In this document: positions 19,386-28,846 of the stretch, piece by piece
Layout: each line of letters begins with the position of its first letter
Position numbering within the stretch: position 1 is the stretch's first letter
Assembly (NCBI GenBank): GCA_019188245.1
Contig: JAECZO010000099.1
Coordinates: forward strand, 1 to 64,000
Direction: 5' to 3'
Length of the DNA stretch: 64,000 nucleotides
Source of the DNA: Novymonas esmeraldas
Taxonomy: Eukaryota > Euglenozoa > Kinetoplastea > Trypanosomatida > Trypanosomatidae
Program-made: the position numbers and the translations under genes
Notes under the pieces: generated by a model
What the model was told of the DNA's origin: nothing
The model's input: only the letters and a program-made list of their open reading frames with translations
Database searches by the model: none

Positions 19386-20288
19386 CGGAGCAACAGCACC
19401 GCGCGCCTGTACGCACGCACGCATCCACGCACACATTCACTTGCCTGCACAAGACGACGGACAACGCCTACTAGGCACGCTGGTCGTGGAGTGCGCGACT
19501 CTGCACCCTCACGCACGCCGCTCCGCATCCTTTCCCATCCGCTCGACACTGTGATTCCATAGAAGAGAGGGAGGGTATGCGAGCACCGCCGCAGCGCGGG
19601 CTCGGCGTCCTTCTCCGCCTCACCAAGGCGCTGATCCACGCGCAGCACGCCGCTGCGCGCCATAGATGAAGATACTCTCTCCCCCCAAAGTGCTTGTGCA
19701 GACCTTCACCGCAGAGCTCGAGAATGACCGTGACAGTCACCACAGGCGGAGGTGGACTGCGTAGCTCTGCAGCCCTGCGGTACTTGTTCGGGTCACCGCT
19801 ACCCCACCCCCAAACCCCCGCACACACACACACACACACACACACCACCGCCACTACTGCAACCACTGATGAGCATTCTCAACGCGGAGAGAGAGAAAGA
19901 GACAAGAAAAGCGGGTTCACCTCGCACAGGTGCGTGCGTGTGTGTGCGTGTGTGTGAAGGCAGAGAGAGGAGAGAAGCCCACGATGTGCCACCACACGTG
20001 ATAGGAGAGGGAGAGGGCTCAAGGGAGGGACAACAGCGTGCACATGTGCTCCATCCACGCAAGAGTGGGAGAAGGGGAGGTGCATGTGTCGCCGCCTCTC
20101 TCTCTGTCCTCATCTCGTGTGATGCAACTTTTTTTTTTTTTTTTGTGGGTGCATCACGTCACGTCGTACAGCGCACTCTGTGCCATCCTCCTCCTCCCCA
20201 ACCCTGCCGCTGCACCTCTTCTCCCATCTCTTCCTCCCCTTCTTCTCCTTGTGACCCTTCTTGGTTCGAGTCCACCCGCACACCCACC

Positions 20289-20330
<42 letters not shown>

Positions 20331-20498
20331 CACACAGACGCCAGTGAAGGCGCCGATACACAGTTGGAGATACACTGTCGGATGTGCACTCCTGGGTTTG
20401 AGACGTTCGCTGCGTGCGACGTGCTCCTCGCTGATAATGCGAGGTGCGACACGCATCAAACCTCGCCGCGCTTCTGCAACACAGTCTTCTTGCGTGTG

Positions 20499-20721
20499 TG
20501 CGTTCCTGTTCCGTGTGCGACGGTGGTGCCTCGCGACGTGCGACGTGCGTGTGTGCGTGTGTGTGTGCGTGTGCCGGCGCGCTGCCGGAGCTGCCGCGTT
20601 CTGATTCGAGCTTATCCATGCTTTCCGTGACCTCATCTCTCATGAGCACACCCCGATACACAATATGTCATAGTTACGATGAACGAGCCCCCCCCATCGT
20701 GCGACGTGTGCGCGGTGAGAG
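20499..20721 (+). repeat. Direct repeat, copy 1 (~225 bp)
   Basis: Starts around CCTGTTCCGTGTGCGACG and runs through a GT-rich part, the core GAGCTGCCGCGTTCTGATTC and the segment ATGTCATAGTTACGATGAAC to a GTGCGACGTGTGCG end. Copy 2 lies about 514 bp downstream, same orientation, with few differences. Possibly a SIDER-like degenerate retroposon or another 3' UTR element; the family is not established. Confidence 0.75.
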
Positions 20722-21010
20722 TGCCCGTCCATGTGCCTGTGCACATGGTGGCGGTGGGGGTGGCATTGAGAGGGGTTGAGAGGATGCGGTGGTGTGTATC
20801 CTGATGGCAGCTGTGCCTGTGCCGCTCTGTGCTGGAGGCGGAGAGATGCCGCTGTGTGGTGTGTGGACGACTGCCGTGCGCTGCCGGCGCGTGGTGTGCA
20901 CGCGGGTGTCAGATGTCTTTAGGTCCTTCGCCGATTGTGCATCCCATACGCGGCAAAGTTATTCAACGGCATCAAGAGCGTGCTGTGCCTGTACCTGTGC
21001 CTGTATCTGA

Positions 21011-21241
21011 GTGCGTGATCCTGTTCCGTGTGCGACGATGGTGCTGCGCGACGTGCGAGGCGCGAGGTGCGTGTGTGCGTGTGTGTTTGTGTGTGCCGGC
21101 GCGCTGCCGGAGCTGCCGCGTTCTGATTCGAGCTTATCCATGCTTTCCGTGACTTCATCTCTCATGATCACACACAGATACACATCATGTCATAGTTACG
21201 ATGAACGAGCCCCCCCATCGTGCGACGTGTGCGTGGTGAGT
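21011..21241 (+). repeat. Direct repeat, copy 2 (~225 bp)
   Basis: Near-identical to 20499-20721 by eye, with scattered substitutions and a slightly different GT-rich stretch. Both copies probably lie in the 3' UTR of the upstream gene. Confidence 0.75.
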
Positions 21242-21685
21242 GTACGCGTCTGTGTGTGTGTTCCGGTGTAGTTCGGCGACGGGTGATGCTTACCGCGAAG
21301 GCTGCCTTTGCACCCGTGGATCGCTTCGCAGAAAATAAGCCCAAGAGAGATAGAGAGAGAGCCACGCACGCGCTGCGGTGCCTGCGGACGCCGGCAGAGA
21401 CGATGACTCCACTGTACTATGCGTTCTGTTTGAACTGATCCCCTCACTGAAGCACGACTGTGGCCGTGCTGGCCTGTCCCCGCTGATCTGCCTTCGCGCT
21501 CTGTGGCGTGGTGCGCACGTGAGCAGACGAGTGTGTGAGGTGTGACTGGCGCCCCCCTCAAGGTGCGTCTATGTGTTGTGTCGTCTCTGCGTCCCACTTT
21601 GACTTCGTCGTTGACGGCTCTCTCTGCTGCGACTCTACACGCGCGTTTTTTTTTTTTTTGTTGTTGCCCGACCTCTGCGCCACGC

Positions 21686-21687
21686 AG
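21686..21687 (+). promoter_or_regulatory. Likely trans-splice acceptor AG
   Basis: Fourteen Ts (21646-21659) and pyrimidine-rich sequence are followed by the first AG here, 127 nt before the ATG at 21815. Confidence 0.5.
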
Positions 21688-21814
21688 CAGCTGCAAAGAG
21701 GTGTCGTTGCGCACCGAGGAACCCACAGACACACAGACACAGTGGCACATACACGCACGTAGATACTAATCCTCCTTTCATACACGGAGCCGGGCGTCGT
21801 CGCTTCCTGCAGCG

Positions 21815-22240
21815 ATGGCGGACTCCGACGGCGACTTGTCCAACGTGAATCCGGAGCTGCTGAAGCTGACGGCCAACGCGGAGGACTGGCGGGAGCAGCG
21901 CCGACGAGCGATGAAGGCGAAGATCTTCAGCGGGGCCGCTGGTGGAGACGTGTCCAACGCGGAGGCGTACATGCCGACCAGCGGGACCGCCGGTTCATCG
22001 CCGGCCTTCGCCGCACCGTCGCCAGAGTCCGCTTACGCGAATCAGCAGGCGACGGAGTCGTACATTTTGCAGCAGATCCTCTCACACAAACGGCGCCGCG
22101 ACGACGGCGGAGATGCGCAGGTGAACTCAGCACCGAGTGCACCCTCAGCCCCTGCGCCATCGACGCAGCCCCCCGCCGCCGCGAACGGCCCGGAGTTGTC
22201 GCTGAAGGAGAAGCTGATGCGCAAGTATGGAAAGAACTAG
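21815..22240 (+). CDS. Small acidic/charged hypothetical protein (141 aa)
   Basis: I do not recognise it. The first 45 residues (MADSDGDLSNVNPELLKL... WREQRRRAMKAKIF) look like one charged helix. The middle is Ser/Ala/Gly/Pro-rich. A second helix follows (SYILQQILSHKRRR, with a basic KRRRDD cluster that could be nuclear), then an Ala/Pro linker and a C-terminal helix ending KLMRKYGKN. Two conserved-looking ends joined by a disordered middle suggest a small adaptor. It has no cysteines, membrane segment or signal peptide. The start follows a clear acceptor. Confidence 0.7.
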   Translation: MADSDGDLSNVNPELLKLTANAEDWREQRRRAMKAKIFSGAAGGDVSNAEAYMPTSGTAGSSPAFAAPSPESAYANQQATESYILQQILSHKRRRDDGGDAQVNSAPSAPSAPAPSTQPPAAANGPELSLKEKLMRKYGKN

Positions 22241-22968
22241 CGCTTGAGGCCGGCTCAGAGTCGCCGCGCCACGTTGCCTGTGCGCGCGTGCGAGTGTGTG
22301 CAACTGTGTGTGTGTGTGTGTGTGGAGGACTGCGTCGGCGGATCTTGTTGCATCGGCTCGAGCGGCGTGACGTGGGCCAGCTCCAACAAAAGAGCGATGG
22401 GGCACAGCATCCGACAACCTGCTGCCGACGTCTCCTACGCAAGTGCGTGTGCGTGCGTGTGTGTGTGTCTAAGAACGGCAGCGTGGCTGCTTCTGACTAG
22501 CCACCGTCTCTCCCTCTCTCGCTCCCCCCACCCCGCATCTCTCTCGGTGTGGAGGTGGTTGGCGTGTGGCGTGTGGCGCACGATGACATCTTCACTTTTT
22601 TTTTTTTTACATTTCCGCACGTCCTTCGTTCTACTCACGCTCCGGTGCCGCGCACACCGCTCACGATGCACTGCGTCGTGTGGCACGCCCACAGGAGGGA
22701 AGCGCGCTGCGACGGGAGAACTTTCCAAAGCGGTCGTTGAACACACAGTCACACACATTCACACACAGTCACACACATTCACACACACCTTCATTCATTC
22801 ATAGAGAAGAGGAGCGAAGAGAGCGGGGTAGAAAGTGCGTTACTGCGCTCCGCTCGCGTCGCCATCACATCGTCAGAGCGCGTGCCTGCCGTCGCACGTG
22901 CCAGGGAGTCGTGTGTGTGTGTGTGTGCGGGAGGGAGACTCGCAGACAGTGGGAGGGGGAGCACCACC
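22241..22968 (+). other. Intergenic/UTR region
   Basis: I see no gene. It holds (GT)n at about 22305-22323, a T-run at 22596-22608, an imperfect 20-bp CA/GT tandem at about 22740-22787, and AGs at 22693-22694 and 22875-22876 as candidate acceptors. Confidence 0.45.
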
Positions 22969-24330
22969 ATGGGTCAGGGCGGTGCCGCGACCAGTGGCCG
23001 AGGCTTGACGGCGCTGCAGGTGGCCGCTGCGTTGAAAGCAGCTGCGGCGGTCCAGTTGGGCGATGCGGCATCTGCTGCCGCCGTGTCCTCGCCGACGCTG
23101 CGCCGCACTCGCAGCGGTGTCGCAGAGCACTCGAGCGCCATAAAGCCGGAGGACTGCAGCGCGGTGCAGGAGCTCACCGCCCCTTCCAGCGATGCCGGTG
23201 GTGCGCGAGTGGATGTGCGCGTCACGGAGTACGCGCCGAGTGTTTTCCACTTTGTCCGCCAGGTCGAGGGAGTCGCGGATGCGCACTTCGCGGACGAGTG
23301 GTCTCTGCCGGAGGAGCGGCTGAGGATGGAGCTCGGGGAGGGCCGCTCGCAGGCGCTCTTCCTCAAGTCGAAGAGCATGGCGTTCATGTGCAAAACCATC
23401 GCGGTGGAAGAGGTGCAGGTGCTGCTGCGCGTGTTGCGCGCCTACGCGTTGCACATCTCCGCCAACCCGAGCAGTCTGCTCATGCGCTTCTACATGCTGC
23501 TGCGTGTCTCGGTGGGGAAGGAGGAGGGCTACATTCTGTGCTTCAATGACGTGTTCGGCGCCGCGACGGTGTTGCACGAGAAGTGGGACATCAAAGGCCG
23601 CGTTCCAAAGCCGGGGAAGTACGAGTACTTCCCTCACCTGATCCGCCGCGCCTACGAGCCTGACCCGTATCTTATCGAAACCCCCAAGAACCGCGACGTC
23701 GTGGTCAACCCCGCAGCGGCGGAGGCGCAGCAGCACCTCCACGACGGGAGGGACGCGGTGGTGGTCAAGGGTGCCGAGGACGCGCAGAAGCTGTCCACTC
23801 TGCACGACAAGGACCTCACGCGGCTGTTCTGGCTGCCGCACAAGACGCGCAAACGTCTGCTGCAGCAGCTTCTCAGCGACTACGTCTTCCTCCGTGACGC
23901 CGGCCTGATGGACTACTCCCTCCTCATCGGCGTGGCCTACCAGGAGAGCAAGCAGTCGCGGTCGGGGAAGCGTTACGTTATCGAGAACATGAAGATGACG
24001 GCCCCGCGCGGCGCCGCGTCCGCGTCGCCGTGCGTCGAGGTGCGGCCCGCCTCCCCGGTGGCGTCGGGCAACAAGGCGATGAAGTTCATCACACTGTCCG
24101 AGTTCGCCAACGGCGTGCACAGTCTCTACGACCAGGAGATCTACTACATTGGCATCATCGACATGCTCACCACATACACCATCAAGAAGAAGAGCGCCAA
24201 CTTTTTCAAGTCGTTTTTGTGGGAGCAGGACACCTTGTCCACCGTTCCACCGAGTCGCTACGCACAGCGCATCACATCCTTCACGAAGCTGATCTTCCCC
24301 AGCGTGCATGGGGAGTCCCACGGCGGGTAG
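22969..24330 (+). CDS. Phosphatidylinositol phosphate kinase (PIP5K type, 453 aa)
   Basis: Makes phosphatidylinositol bisphosphate from a monophosphate at membranes. The catalytic core is clear: a Gly/Ser nucleotide loop (LGEGRSQALF), the ATP-binding lysine in CKTI (Lys142), the family hallmark MDYSLLIG at 314-321, and the metal-binding IIDML with Asp398, followed by the KKxxxNFFKSF activation region and a YAQRITSF tail. A linker of about 30 residues near 245-275 is extra relative to compact homologues. The first 60 residues are Ala-rich. The N-terminus MGQGGAA has Gly2, but residue 6 is not Ser/Thr, so myristoylation is weakly supported. Type I versus type II specificity cannot be set by eye. 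There are no MORN repeats. Confidence 0.92.
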   Translation: MGQGGAATSGRGLTALQVAAALKAAAAVQLGDAASAAAVSSPTLRRTRSGVAEHSSAIKPEDCSAVQELTAPSSDAGGARVDVRVTEYAPSVFHFVRQVEGVADAHFADEWSLPEERLRMELGEGRSQALFLKSKSMAFMCKTIAVEEVQVLLRVLRAYALHISANPSSLLMRFYMLLRVSVGKEEGYILCFNDVFGAATVLHEKWDIKGRVPKPGKYEYFPHLIRRAYEPDPYLIETPKNRDVVVNPAAAEAQQHLHDGRDAVVVKGAEDAQKLSTLHDKDLTRLFWLPHKTRKRLLQQLLSDYVFLRDAGLMDYSLLIGVAYQESKQSRSGKRYVIENMKMTAPRGAASASPCVEVRPASPVASGNKAMKFITLSEFANGVHSLYDQEIYYIGIIDMLTTYTIKKKSANFFKSFLWEQDTLSTVPPSRYAQRITSFTKLIFPSVHGESHGG

Positions 24331-24476
24331 AGCGGTGGCCGTGTCCTCCTCTCTCTCTCTCTCTCTTGTCCCTTGTCTCTTTCATGGTCCCCGTGTTTGC
24401 TACCGCTGTGACCCATCGCACGGCGCGTACCATTGTCCTGTGCTTGACAAAAGTTCCTATGCGTGTGAATGTGAGT

Positions 24477-24514
<38 letters not shown>

Positions 24515-25206
24515 CTGCGTTCTTCCTCACCCCCCCCGTCCTCTACCTCTCCCTCTCTGACATCCCTTCCTCTCTTTGTTGTTGTACCGAGTTGCCTGTG
24601 CTGGTGATGATGACTGCGCGGGTGGTGTGTGTTGCACGTCACGGACGGGCAGATGCTGTCTGGTGTGTGTTACACCACCTCCTGCAACAGGAGAGAGAAA
24701 GGCAGACAGAGAGAAGGAGCAGATTGGCTCAGAGTCGCTGCTGATAGCGGAGAGGCAACGGTGTCCGCCCGTTGCGTTGGCACGCCGATCTTCGGTGTTA
24801 CCGAAGGCGCTGCACACAAACTGCTGATTGTGGGCTATCAGACACGCCGGCTCCGGCACTGCTTTGCTACTCACCTACACCCTCACTTCTCCTCGCGGCT
24901 GCAACACGCGCGTATCGCTCACCATCTTCCACGTCTTTCACTTCCTCCTGTATCTTCCTTCTCCGCCGCTTCGAACGTCACTTGACCGGGACGGGGGGGG
25001 GCGCACATCACCCCGCACAACAAGTCAAAAGGGAGTAGCGCATCGTTACCTGTCTACAGTGCAGACCGACACCCACAAACACACACACACACACACACAA
25101 AGAGAGAGAGAGACGTGTGCTCCTTTCCCTGCTTTCGTCCCCACCGGCCTACCCTCCCTTCCCCTCCCCCTCACTCTGGCAGAGCGACCCGCACGCGTCG
25201 TGAAGG
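24331..25206 (+). other. Intergenic/UTR region
   Basis: I see no gene. It has (GT)n at about 24475-24512, (CA)n at about 25079-25099 and a strong pyrimidine tract (about 25121-25178). Confidence 0.45.
25181..25182 (+). promoter_or_regulatory. Trans-splice acceptor AG for EMC3
   Basis: About 55 nt of T/C-rich sequence ends in AG 25 nt before the ATG at 25207. Confidence 0.55.
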
Positions 25207-25986
25207 ATGGCGGCCGAGCAGAACATCTTGCTGGACCCCAGCATCCGGGACTGGGTGCTCCTACCGCTGTTTGTGATTGTCCTCTTCATGGGTGTGCTGC
25301 GCCACTACGTCATGATCTTGATGAACTCCCCATCCAAGCCGAACATGGTGCGCATCTGCAACACGAACATTCAGAACTACGGCCGCCAGCTTCTCGGCGC
25401 CGGTGCTGTGCTGTCGCCGGACGCCTTCAAGCACCGGGCCGAGCGCATGCTGAATGGCATGCTGAAGAAGGAGCTGGACCCGGTCAACCCGATGGAGATG
25501 ATGAACGACCCGAACCTCATGATGGGCATGATGAAGAACCAGTTCATGATGATGGTGCCCAACATTGGCATGATGATGCTGGTCTCGTACTTCTTCTCCG
25601 GCTTCGTCGTCGCCAAGTTCCCCTTCCCGCTGTCGCAGCGCTTCCGCGAGATGATGCAGCGGGGACTGGAGATCGACGTGCTCAACTGCAACTACGTCAC
25701 CTCGCTCAGCCTCTACTTCCTCATCATGTCCGGCAATCAAGGGCTGCTGCAGCTCCTCCTCGGCGAGGACGTGGACTCGATGGACCAGACGGCGGTGGTG
25801 CAGTCACAGTTCCCGCAGGGTCCGGCACAGCCGGTGGACTTTGCGAAGGTGTTCAAGCAGATCTCAGAGGAGCTGGAGTTCGTGAAGGACCGCCACCGGT
25901 GGGCGTACGGCAACGCACCGGATTTCCTCTTGCGGCAGTGGCGCACGCAGAAGCGCGCGAAGGGGGCGGCGGCGAAGCGTGGCTGA
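25207..25986 (+). CDS. EMC3: ER membrane protein complex subunit 3 (259 aa)
   Basis: EMC3 (TMEM111/DUF106) is the Oxa1/YidC-like core of the ER membrane protein complex, which inserts tail-anchored and polytopic membrane proteins. Length and architecture fit the family. A first hydrophobic segment lies at about 16-36 (LLPLFVIVLFMGVLRHY), a Met-rich cytosolic loop follows (MEMMNDPNLMMGMMKNQFMM), then transmembrane segments at about 118-138 and 160-182, and a C-terminal tail containing DFLLRQWRT. The Met-rich stretch before TM2 is typical of the family and of its hydrophobic client groove. The start follows the acceptor at 25181. Identification is confident. Confidence 0.92.
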   Translation: MAAEQNILLDPSIRDWVLLPLFVIVLFMGVLRHYVMILMNSPSKPNMVRICNTNIQNYGRQLLGAGAVLSPDAFKHRAERMLNGMLKKELDPVNPMEMMNDPNLMMGMMKNQFMMMVPNIGMMMLVSYFFSGFVVAKFPFPLSQRFREMMQRGLEIDVLNCNYVTSLSLYFLIMSGNQGLLQLLLGEDVDSMDQTAVVQSQFPQGPAQPVDFAKVFKQISEELEFVKDRHRWAYGNAPDFLLRQWRTQKRAKGAAAKRG

Positions 25987-27319
25987 ACAGGCGATGTGGC
26001 ACGAGAGTGGGGGGGGAGGCAGAGGCGATGCGATCGCCCCTGCCGCTGAGCGGTGGAAACGTTGTCGCGCGCCGCCGTCGCTGTTTCTTCACTCTCTCTC
26101 TCTCTTGGTGATCACCGATCTCCTCCTCCTCCTCCTTCTCCCCCCCAAACCCTCGCCTGCGAGACACAGAGGAGGGGAGAGAGAGGAGGAGGAGGAGGAG
26201 AGGGCCGGGTCTCAGGTTGAAGCGCTTGTCACAGATTCACACGCACACGTGTGCAGGTGTGTGTGTGTGTGTATGCGTGTGAGAGTGTCTGTGTTGTCGT
26301 GTGCGTGTGTGTGTCTTTGTGTCCTGAAGTGGCGTTGACGTCACTTTTTTTTTTTTTTTTTTCGCTGTCTCTTCTTTCTTTTGGTGCGCGCGTATGTGTG
26401 TGTGTGTGTGTGTGTGCGCACGCGGCGGCTCGTCGTCGTCGTTGTCTCTCTCTCTCTCTGCGTAAGACAAGCCTGAGTAATATGCGGGGGCTGGCAAGGC
26501 TCCCAACGCTGACTGCCACAACACACGGAACAGGTTCACACCGAAAAAAAAAAAAAAAAGAAGACGCGCGATGGAGGGTGAAGAGGAGGAGAGGGAGAGG
26601 GGAGGACGGCGGTCGCGCGGTGCGGCACAGTCTTCCTCCTCCTAAGTGTGCCTGACTTCACCTCTTTGCTGTGTCTCCACGCCTGACAGGTTGTAGGGCT
26701 CGACAGGCAGCGTACTATCTGCGCGGGAGGAGGAGGAGGCGCGTTGTCGGTACAGAGCCGAGGTGGCGCTCTCCTTCTCATCTCCAACACCACCACTGTT
26801 GTAGCAGGCTGTCGGCGGCGTGCATGTCTCGCCTCTCTCTCGTGGAAGCAAGCACTGAGAGAGAAGAGCAAGGCGTGTGTGCGACCCCGGTCACGGCTGC
26901 GCGGAGAGCCTACGTCGCACCGGTGCTGCTCTGCTCCTCTCGCTCCTTCTCTCTCTCACCACAACCCCCCCCCCCCCACTGATCTCTCCGTCCTCGTCCT
27001 CTCCTTCGCATCCGACGTCGCCGTGGCACGGCACCACCGCAACACGACGGGAGAACGAAGCAAAACAAAAAGAGAGAGAGAGAGACTGCGCTCGACGCCG
27101 TCTCCCCCCGACGTGGCCTCACCTTCCTCCGCTCCCCTTCCTTCCCCTCCATCACGACAAGAGGTCGGCGCTGCGGACGTACGCTCGACGTAACAAAACA
27201 CATACGCGCGCGGGTCTGTCGTCGCACCACCGCTGCGGTGAACTGCTTCACCCCCCCCCCTCGTCCACGCGATCCCCACCCGCAGATCCCCTGTGTTGTC
27301 AAGGAATCGCTGCCCCGTC
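25987..27319 (+). other. Intergenic/UTR region
   Basis: No supported gene in 1.3 kb. It holds (GT)n at about 26257-26312 and 26394-26416, a T-run at 26345-26362, an A-run at 26543-26559, GGA-rich patches, and a pyrimidine tract leading to AG 27284-27285, the likely acceptor 34 nt before the next ATG. Confidence 0.45.
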
Positions 27320-28846
27320 ATGCACAAGCCGCGGTCAGCATCGGTGTCGGCGCTGCCGTCGGTGATGGCGCCGCACCCGCCGAGCGCCGGTGCCCCCACC
27401 GCGCCGCGCCGCCGCACGTACAACGGCGACCTGAGGAGCAGCAGCAGCAGCAGCCGGCCTCGGCAGGTGTCGCTCGCCGCCCCGCGTCACGTGCCCAAGT
27501 ACGTCTTCACCGCCCCCGCACCGATCCCATGGCCACGCACTCTCCGCGGCGCCCGCGACGTCTTCGCGGCCACCGTCTCGTACAACCGCCCCCGGCAGCC
27601 CAGCAAGGCGGGGGAAGGCGCCCTCCTCCAGCCGGTGCGCCCGCAGAGTGTGGCGTCGGCCGCGGACCCCGCGAGGCACCCCGCCGCCCATCGCGTGTCC
27701 TTCGCGGCCGACAAGGTCGGCGGGGACAGCGACGAGGACGCCGCACTCTTCGGGGACACGTTCGATGGCGGCCTGTCGTGCTCCTCGCTGGCGGGGTGGT
27801 CGGCGCGGGGCTCGCGCCGCCCGTCGAGTCATCTGGGCCGCTCCATGAAGCTGCAGCTTGACGCCGCTGCCATCGAGGATGAGCTCGGGTGGTCCACGAA
27901 CTCGCGGTCGTTGAGCGTGGGCGGCGCCGCCGCGAACGCGCTGCAGGCGAAGTTCGCCGCCTTCGACACCCTGCGGCTCCTCCTCGTCCCCATCTGGAAG
28001 CTCTACCGGTTTCACAAGCAGATGGTGCGGGCGACGGCGACGGTGGCCAAGTACGTCCTTCGGAAGGTGCACCGGCGGCGGCAGCGTCGCAACGAGCGGG
28101 CCGCCGACGCCATCCTGTGCGTCCTACAGAACCCGCGCACACGGCTGCGCTGTGCCGCCCACCTCCTGGGCGCGCGCGCAGCACTCATCCAGCGCGCCTT
28201 CCGACGCCACCGGCAGCGTGTCCAGGCCGTGGTGGAGCTCAACTACCGCAAGATGCGGCGTGATGCTGAGGAGGCCTACTGGGCGGCTGTGGTGGCCCAG
28301 CGCAAGGCGGAGCTCGCCGAGCAGCCCCTCACCTCCACCGCCGTAGCCAGGGCGGTGCGAGAGGTGGTGGAGGCGACCGCCGAGGTGCGGACGCGGTTCG
28401 GCACCATCCACCGCCGATCGACACTGCTCCACGACGCCGCCACCGCCGCCGCCGAAGCGGCGCGCAACTACGAGCTGGACGTCTACAACTTTTACATGAT
28501 TGGCCGACTGCCGGAGTCGCTGCTGCGCTTCGAGACCGCCTCCGCGGTCTTCGCGCACCTCCGCCGCTCTGCAGTGCGGGCGCACCTGATGGACGACTTC
28601 TCTGCGACGCGAGCCCGGCGTGCTGCCATGGAGGGCTTCCTCGAGCCCGACGACCTTGCCACACCCATCCACGCCCCACCGACGCGCCGCGGTGGCAAGA
28701 GCCGCGCGATGCTTCCACACTTCCTGCCAGAGAGCGTCTACTCCGTTATTCTCGATAACACGTGCTACGTGACGAGTATCATACGGGACGACAAGATGCT
28801 GCGCGCACACCTCCGCCAACGCGCGCACCCCCTCGAGGCGTACTAA
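27320..28846 (+). CDS. IQ-motif protein (508 aa)
   Basis: The start is the first ATG (MHKPRSASVS) after the acceptor at 27284. The N-terminal 185 residues are Ser/Arg/Pro-rich and probably disordered. From about 205 on the protein is helical and very basic (KVHRRRQRRNER). An IQ calmodulin/light-chain motif begins at Ile290-Gln291 (IQRAFRRHRQR), and a long helix follows. The C-terminal part contains well-spaced aromatic and hydrophobic residues (YNFYMIGRLPESLLRF, PHFLPESVYSVI) that suggest a conserved fold. Cytoskeletal or flagellar localisation is plausible for an IQ protein in this group, but that is inference. No kinase or motor domain is present. Confidence 0.75.
   Translation: MHKPRSASVSALPSVMAPHPPSAGAPTAPRRRTYNGDLRSSSSSSRPRQVSLAAPRHVPKYVFTAPAPIPWPRTLRGARDVFAATVSYNRPRQPSKAGEGALLQPVRPQSVASAADPARHPAAHRVSFAADKVGGDSDEDAALFGDTFDGGLSCSSLAGWSARGSRRPSSHLGRSMKLQLDAAAIEDELGWSTNSRSLSVGGAAANALQAKFAAFDTLRLLLVPIWKLYRFHKQMVRATATVAKYVLRKVHRRRQRRNERAADAILCVLQNPRTRLRCAAHLLGARAALIQRAFRRHRQRVQAVVELNYRKMRRDAEEAYWAAVVAQRKAELAEQPLTSTAVARAVREVVEATAEVRTRFGTIHRRSTLLHDAATAAAEAARNYELDVYNFYMIGRLPESLLRFETASAVFAHLRRSAVRAHLMDDFSATRARRAAMEGFLEPDDLATPIHAPPTRRGGKSRAMLPHFLPESVYSVILDNTCYVTSIIRDDKMLRAHLRQRAHPLEAY

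Larger units (their letters stand above)
19386..21814 (+). other. Long gene-free stretch (2.4 kb), 3' UTR and leader, with internal duplication
   Basis: No supported gene. The only open frames are His/Thr and Cys/Val repeats from (CA)n/(GT)n. It contains a T-run (20128-20144), a long (CA)n at about 20290-20337, a direct duplication (20499-20721 and 21011-21241), and, near the right end, a T-run (21646-21659) plus AG (21686-21687) that is the likely acceptor of the next gene. Confidence 0.5.

Noticed and set aside
20273-20283. Exact tRNA B-box-like GGTTCGAGTCC
   Set aside because: The flanks do not form a five-base T-stem and no A box or acceptor stem lies at the right distance.
19752-20630. 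292-aa plus-strand frame in the 19-22 kb gap
   Set aside because: Made of Thr-His and Cys-Val dipeptides encoded by CA/GT repeats, and crosses the T-run; not protein-like.
22873-24321. 482-aa antisense open frame across the PIP kinase gene
   Set aside because: A shadow of GC-rich coding on the other strand; no motifs, and the sense frame is a clear kinase.
27293-27319. Nine-codon extension of the IQ protein
   Set aside because: It relies on a GTG start; the first ATG is at 27320, and nuclear genes here start at ATG.
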